NCBI GenBank assembly: GCA_036768485.1
Contig: JAVLUZ010000142.1
Coordinates: forward strand, 2,975,848-3,039,847
DNA from: Mermis nigrescens
Taxonomy: Eukaryota > Nematoda > Enoplea > Mermithida > Mermithidae
Length of the DNA stretch: 64,000 nt
Direction: 5' to 3'
In this document: positions 58,428 to 64,000 of the stretch, piece after piece
How the letters are laid out: every line of letters starts with the position of its first letter
How positions within the stretch are numbered: the first letter of the stretch is position 1
Position numbers and translations under genes: made by a program
Notes under the pieces: generated by a model
Databases searched by the model: none
What the model was told of the DNA's origin: nothing
Seen by the model: the letters and a program-made list of their open reading frames with translations, nothing else

Positions 58428-59006
58428 TAGTTATTTCATGAATCACTTGTCTAAATAAACAAATTTCACCTGAGAAAGATAAAAACGTCAAAATCTTCTA
58501 AGGCTTCGTGTCGATATACATCTAAGTGAAATTGAAATCTAAATAGACTATTGAAAAAATGCCGAATATTTTCGGCGCATATACAAAAAAGTGAAATCTG
58601 AAAGGTAAGAAATGTTAGAATTTTCCAATCTCTTAGTTTCATTTTGTTTGCTTTTGATAGCTGAGATCTAGGTGAAACGATCTCAGCATTTACGCTAAAA
58701 TTTGATAGAAGAGGTAAAAAATGTCAAAATTTTTGGCAATTACAAAAATTTTCAATACAGAGCGAAACGCCGAAAACTTTTGGTATTTTCACTAGAACCT
58801 GCGGCCTTTTTAGCAACGAACAGTCTGCTAAATTCAAGTGGCGCGAAGCGTCAAAAAAATTATGTCATTTTTACCGTCCTAAACACATTTTTATGGCTTT
58901 GTTAAGACTAACAAGACAAAAATTGTCAAATTGTGTTTGGTATATATATTTACCATATAGGTATATTCAAGCATGCATACATCAACATGGGGGTGAGGAA
59001 GTATTT

Positions 59007-59300
59007 CATAGGTAGACAGCATCAGAATTTTGGGGGTGCAAGGTTTTTCAAAGGTCAAAAAATGGTCTTAAAAATGGTGGCATGGCGAAATAACACCATT
59101 GTTGAACCTTTCTCATTGAGTGCTATTCATTGGCATCAAAAAATTAAAAATTGCGAAAAAACGAAAAAACTTTTAAAAATTGAATTCTGGGTGGGGCATT
59201 TCGATTTCTGGGGGATATTTGACCTTCTGTGAGGGTGCATTTTGGGGCTATTTTTGGCGATTTTGCCCCCAATGGACCCCTTGGTTGCTGCCCGTTTATG
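59007..59300 (+). mobile_element. Family A MITE, rearranged copy
   Basis: The first 230 bp match family A (starts CATAGGTAGACAGC). The right end is a second, inverted left-type end (GCTGCCCGTTTATG). No duplication found, so a chimera of two copies is likely. Confidence 0.6.
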
Positions 59301-60200
59301 CCTGCAATTGCTTAAGTACACTAAAGTTTCGTGTACAGACTGTTAAAAGTCTTTGGGTACATACAGTTTTTATATTTGCATGAGAACTTCCACAAAAAAT
59401 ATATGCTGGCTTTGCAACACTAGCGATCCATTTTTGAATGTTTCTAGAGTCCAAAAATACGAATTAAAATCTTAAAAGTTGAACAAATTTAGGGCATCTT
59501 TCATATTGTGCACAAAATTGCTAGGAAAAACTTTGTTGGTAACTAATCCATAGATTATAAGGTTAGATTCCTGGAATAATATTTTCTAATCTCTAATTAG
59601 ATTTCATTACTTGAATTACAAGCTATAAACTGGCACTTATAGCGTTTTAGAAATAAATAAATAAAGTTAAGCCTCATTAAGACCCTTCAATCAAGATCTC
59701 GGAAATTTTTACGAGAGCAGTTCTCTAAAAAGTTTTCTAAATTCTAAGAATATAAAAATAAGCAACTGATTGGGTTATTATTATTTACGTATGTAAAATC
59801 TTTCATTTCTGTTAGGTTTGGGCTTCATTATAGACTGTTTCTCACAGCCTAGATCTGTATTTGCTTGAATATGCTTGTGCTTTTATCTAGGAAACAAAAC
59901 ATATCTGTTGAATTAATGAGAGAATCGTACGTAAGTTAGTGTGGGTAAAGATGGAGTGGTAAATTTTGAGCAAGGTTGAATTTAAGCGAACACGAAAGAT
60001 GACCCCCACATCAGTCCAACCTAGATGACAATCTAGAGAATGGATACAATTTTTTTCGCTGATTTTTTGGCATGAATCGTCGTAAATTCTTGTATTTTGT
60101 TCGCACGTACAAAAAACTAGTGGAATTTATTGACTCTCTTGACAGTATATTGACAATATTTTGTCATCAGAAAGTTTTCTGCTGGCAAACATTACATAGA
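59301..60200. other. No gene recognised
   Basis: AT-rich upstream region of the nischarin PX exon. The missing first exon may be here or further right, but no start codon with a suitable donor stood out. Confidence 0.35.
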
Positions 60201-60404
60201 ACAGGGTGTTAGGGGATAATCCCCTAACCGAAGTTGGACATCCCTCAAAGTCATAAAATTGTTTAACCTCCACGATTTTAAGAAAAAATTGCGTTTTTAA
60301 CTATTTTTACATGTTTCTCGTCCAAAAATCGGTGATCACGTAACCCCCTCCCTCTAAAAATAGCAGGAAACCCCCACCCAAAATTTCGAGCCAAGACATG
60401 TATG
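60201..60404 (+). mobile_element. Family C MITE, diverged
   Basis: It begins near CAGGGTGTTAGGGGATAA and ends TCGAGCCAAGACATGTATG. It shares the order of C-rich edge, ATTTT core and CCCCCACCCAAAATTTC with the other family C copies. Confidence 0.55.
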
Positions 60405-61345
60405 CTCTCAAGGCAACTAAGACTTTATGTTGCTTGCCAAGATTTCAGAAGCTAAAGCATTGTTATCTAAACTAAGTTTGCACTGTTTTCAGCGAAAATT
60501 CTAGAAAACCTTGATGTTGTGCGCCTAGTCATATAGGACGCTTCTGCTTTGCGTGTAGAGAAGGGATTTTATAATCATATTCAATCATCATTTGTATTAC
60601 ATAAATTACACAAATTATAAATTTTCGGTCCGCATGATCAAATTCAGACAGAATAAGTTCGTTCTCCAAAAATTTCTGAAAATTCAGGATTTGTTCTGCA
60701 AAAATCCTGCACATAAAATGATTCTAAATTAAATTAGACACCAGTAGAAAGCAAAAAAGATGATTTTCCTAGACATTAGCAAATTTCTGATATCATTCTT
60801 GATTATTTAAATGCTATACTGCCCGTGCTGCAAAAATTATGGATTCATCTCTGCTTCTGGCACGCTCGTGGCAATGCTGATCCTGCTCAAAATTTATATC
60901 ATCCATCCCTTTAAAGCCTCTTTTACCCAATTCTCTTGTCTGCTTGCTTCATGCTCTCTGTTCTTGAATACATATTTGGTTTTAGCCTTCACCACGATTT
61001 TGTGTAATTGGGGGGTCTTTCGGCTGCACAAGAACGTTTTTGGGGCTGTCTTTGCACATTTATAAAGATTTTGAGTGACGAAATTCTAAAACTGGCAATT
61101 TTACTCCAACGCCTCTGCTATAACCAGTAATTTTCTTTTATACGCGCCTTTATAATGCCCAAATTAAATACTGAAAAGGCAAAAAATCTAAAAGTTCGAA
61201 GCTTTGTGCTAGTTATTGAGCTATTTCTCCATAAAACTCCAGCATGTGTATCAACAGCCTAATTAACCAAAATACTATAGTGCTTGAAAATTACTTTGCT
61301 TGGTAATTTTGAAGTTTTGAAGATCCTGAAGATATCATTAAATAA
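60405..61345. other. No supported gene
   Basis: ORFs at 60529-60714 (minus) and 60811-61065 (plus, hydrophobic) lack splice context and family resemblance. They are left as unsupported. Confidence 0.3.
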
Positions 61346-62037
61346 ATGTTTTGTTTTACAGATGGGAGGTCTAACCCTGAATATTGTTACAAAATCGATG
61401 ATTTTCAAATACCGAAAGATGCGAGTGATGTGAAAGATCTTGGTGTTTTGATATCAAAAAATTTGAAATCTAGAGTTCATTGTGAATATATAGTAAAAAA
61501 AATCGATGAGAGTCTCGAACCTGATTTTTCGAACTTTTGTTTCAAAACAAAACACAATGCTGATAAAGGCTTTTACAACTTATGTTAGGCCTATTCTTGA
61601 GTACAGCACTGTAGTTTGGAACCCCTACCTCGTTAAGGACATAAATTTAGTAGAAAATGTACAACGAAGGTTCACAAAGCGATTATTCAATGATAAAACT
61701 CTATCTTATGATTTTAGATTGAAGGAATTGTGTCTCGAACGCCTAGAACTTCGACGGCTCTATTTTGATTTAAACATGGCCTATTCTATCATAAAATTTC
61801 AAGCACTGCCTTTTGAAGACTTTTTTGTTCTCAATAAGGGGTCAAATCGTGCCACAAACTCTCGGAAACTAATTGTAAACAAATCAAATCTGAACATTAG
61901 AAAATATTAATTTTGTAATCGAATTGTTTCTGTATGGAACTCTTTGCCTGAGCATGTTATACAAGCTCCTAACTCGAAAGCGTTTATGATGAGATTGAAA
62001 ACCCTTGATTTTGATGCTTTTCTTCAGGGCCGTAAGT
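61346..62037 (+). pseudogene. LINE reverse transcriptase, C-terminal fragment (CR1/Jockey-like)
   Basis: Reads DVKDLGVLISKNLKSRVHCE, then after a one-base frameshift in the A-run near 61493-61502 continues FRTFVSKQNTMLIKAFTTYV, RPILEYSTVVWNPYLVKDIN and LVENVQRRFTKRL. This is the well-known LINE region after the reverse-transcriptase active site (VRPxLEYxxxVW, VQRRFTK). An in-frame TAA at 61908-61910 interrupts it, after which FCNRIVSVWNSLPEHVIQAP then LKTLDFDAFLQGRK and TAA finish the ORF. The catalytic YADD part is missing: a 5'-truncated, dead copy. Confidence 0.85.
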
Positions 62038-62297
62038 AAGCGCATTTCTAATTGGCCTTTATACGTGTCCTTGTCTATGAAACTTTTTAGTCCAGATTTA
62101 ATATTATTCGCATTAATTAAACCGTAATTTATGCACGCAGGTAGTTGTTTGGGTATTGTTCGGAATTATATAATGTATGTATCAATAAATTTTCTCGTGT
62201 AATTGAAGAATAACACGCGTGTTTTGATGTCGATAATTATTTGCCCATTTTTTCGTTTGATGACAAATAAACTTTTAATTTTTTGATTTGATTTGGT
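62038..62297 (+). mobile_element. LINE 3' untranslated region and TTTGA-type tail
   Basis: Follows the LINE ORF and ends in TTTTGATTTGATTTGG, a short microsatellite tail as in CR1-type LINEs. Differs from the (ATT)n tail at 58427, so two LINE subfamilies are present. Confidence 0.6.
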
Positions 62298-62386
62298 TTG
62301 CATTTGTTGAAAACTTTTGTAATGCAAAATTGCGTCTTGGAGAGGTAAAATTTGAACAAAATAAATAAAAAATTTAAAAAAAATTG

Positions 62387-62870
62387 TTATTACTTGTTTT
62401 TGATGTTTAACCCGCGCCCGATTCGTACAATTTTTCTAATGCAAAAATACACTTTAGGACGCTAAAATTTCAAAATTTTTCGGCGCTTCGCGCTGGATTG
62501 ATTTAATTTTATTACTTGTTATTGATGCTTAGCCTGCGCCCGATTCGGACAATTTTTCTATGCAAACATGCATTTTAGAACGCTAAAATTTCAAAATTTT
62601 TCGGCGCTTCGCGCCGGATTGATTTAATTTTATTACTTGTTATTGATGTTTAAGCCGCGCCCGATTTGGACAATTTTTCTAATGCGGAAATGCATTTTCG
62701 AACGCTAATTTTTCAGCGCTTTGCGCCGGATTGATTCAAGTTTATTACTTGTTATTGATGTTTGAGCCGCGCGCAATTCGGACAACTTTAGTAAAGCACA
62801 TATGCGTTTAGTGCTAAAATTTCAAAATTTTCCGGCGTTTTACGCCGGATTGATTTAATTTTGTTATGCA
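62387..62870 (+). repeat. Four tandem copies of a 120-bp unit carrying the GGCGCTTCGCGCC motif
   Basis: Units start TTATTACTTGTTATTGATG near 62387, 62510, 62630 and 62742. They contain CGCGCCCGATTCGGACAA and end TTTTTCGGCGCTTCGCGC. The motif varies in the fourth unit to CCGGCGTTTTACGCCGG, where both arms changed together. Confidence 0.75.
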
Positions 62871-62989
62871 CAACAGTTGATTTAGAGGCAAAAAACGTCT
62901 GCTGCACGGATTTATAGTCAAATTTTGGACAAATAAAAAAATTTTCCGATAGACGGATTAGACCCCCAGAAATTAAGTTCTGTCCATGT

Positions 62990-63260
62990 ATGTGGCACGA
63001 CCAAAATTTTTTTTAACCATAAGGGAGGACCAGGATATGAATTTTAGTTTGTAAATTTTTTTACACGAATGCCTTGAATACGATGAAAAATTATTGGAAA
63101 CCATCTCTTCCAGGGCTAAGGAGGGGTCTGGGGTGGCGCGCTCAAGCGCCCCTCAGGGAGCCCGGGGCAGAGCACATGAAAATTTAGTAGAAAGAGCACT
63201 TCAATATTGAATCGTAAATGTAAAAATTTTTACAAAATAGCCGAATCACGGTCGTAAATA
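62990..63260 (+). repeat. Dispersed repeat with GCGCGCTCAAGCGCC block, copy 2
   Basis: Matches 9350-9480 through CGCGCTCAAGCGCCCC, CGGGGCAGAGC and TCAATATTGAA to CCGAATCACGGTC. Confidence 0.55.
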
Positions 63261-64000
63261 TACCCTAAAAATGGTCAAAGTTCATCAACAAATCCATAAT
63301 CATCGCCAAAAAATTGCTGTCACTCTTGCTTCCTCAACAAATCTCATTTTCTGCATAAAACCTGTGAAGAACAGAAGACATATAGATGCCAAATACGCTT
63401 TAAGGTTGTATGAAGACTAAAAATAGAGTGTTTGAAGCGCGCGCTTGGGACTGAGTGGACTTTGATTATAATTGTAAAATTCGACGCTAAGCGCCGATAT
63501 TTTTCTGCGATTTTTGGATAAGAAAGCAAAGGGACAGTAAAGTAAAAAATCATTCCAGCACTTCATTTCGAGGAGGGCACAAGCCCTCGTATCCACCCTG
63601 GATTTGGGTCTGACCATACTGGAGCTCGTTTTTCGAACACTTTTCATGCTGTTTACAAAAAAGCTCTTTAGCCATGTGCAAAACATAGCCGCCAACACAG
63701 AGACATTGGCACGTTGTAGGATCGGTCCGGCCAATTGCCAGTTGAGAAAGAAAAGGGACATTGTTCAGATTATGAAGCACCCACTAGCAGGTGCGAGATG
63801 CCTGAATTAGCGTCAACTCAATTTTTTTATCGTTATAAAATGATTACCTACATTACATTGAACAGGGAAATAAGAACAAATAGTTTTACTGGCGGTCCCA
63901 AAAAACCTTTGTGCAACAGGAAAAAATTCTGTTGCGCAAGGCGATTAATAGCGCCTAATTTTCAAGCTCACCGTATATTCTTTATCACGCCTAAAATCCT
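63261..64000. other. No supported gene
   Basis: Overlapping ORFs on both strands at 63344-63810 contradict each other and show no conserved motif. The edge phrase GGATACGAGGGCTTG near 63585 looks like repeat sequence. The window ends here. Confidence 0.35.

Noticed and set aside
60529..61065. 60-84-aa ORFs on both strands
   Set aside because: No splice sites, conserved motif or polyadenylation signal; composition fits chance in AT-rich DNA.
63344..63810. Overlapping 68-114-aa ORFs, one cysteine-rich on the minus strand
   Set aside because: Four frames are open at once and none shows a family motif; part is repeat sequence.

Overview
This is nuclear DNA from an animal, most likely an invertebrate. 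Genes are split by GT-AG introns (one looks GC-AG). The recognisable proteins are metazoan: MED20, nischarin and a TMEM121-type membrane protein. The DNA is strongly AT-rich and most of it is interspersed repeats. I cannot name the species or phylum. All protein identities come from reading translations against remembered families; no database search was possible.

Layout. Positions 75-2572 (minus) hold a complete two-exon MED20 gene. Positions 3759-7814 are one cut-and-paste DNA transposon with about 330-bp inverted ends and a transposase broken by one stop codon and one frameshift. From 8 to 24 kb lie hAT-type elements, small inverted-repeat elements (MITEs), a roughly 180-bp satellite that reverses direction, and one small possible gene (14151-14375). 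From 24.4 to 57.4 kb on the minus strand I can assemble six exons of a nischarin (PX plus leucine-rich repeat) gene, at least 33 kb long because its introns are full of repeats. Nested in its introns on the plus strand are a complete three-exon TMEM121-like gene (45407-52848), a possible small gene near 36.8-37.4 kb and an unidentified 112-aa ORF (26715-27053). From 57.7 to 64 kb there are two 5'-truncated LINE copies, microsatellites and a 120-bp tandem repeat.

Mobile DNA is the dominant theme. I could date insertions relative to each other because many elements sit inside other elements and keep their target duplications. Four MITE families, called A-D here, share CATAC-like ends and mostly 8-bp target duplications. 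A: ends CAYACGTGGGC, about 250 bp. B: about 370-415 bp. C: ends near CATGTAAC, about 190-250 bp. D: about 230 bp. Family E (ends AGTGTTTTTTTG, about 750 bp) and several larger elements also have 8-bp duplications, as expected of the hAT superfamily. Several of these large elements carry short tandem repeats just inside their ends. A short near-palindrome, GGCGC-TTC-GCGCC and variants, recurs about 30 times across unrelated repeats and is the most puzzling signal here.

Limits: similarities and duplications were judged by eye. Two coding lesions (nischarin last exon, transposase) could be real mutations or assembly errors.
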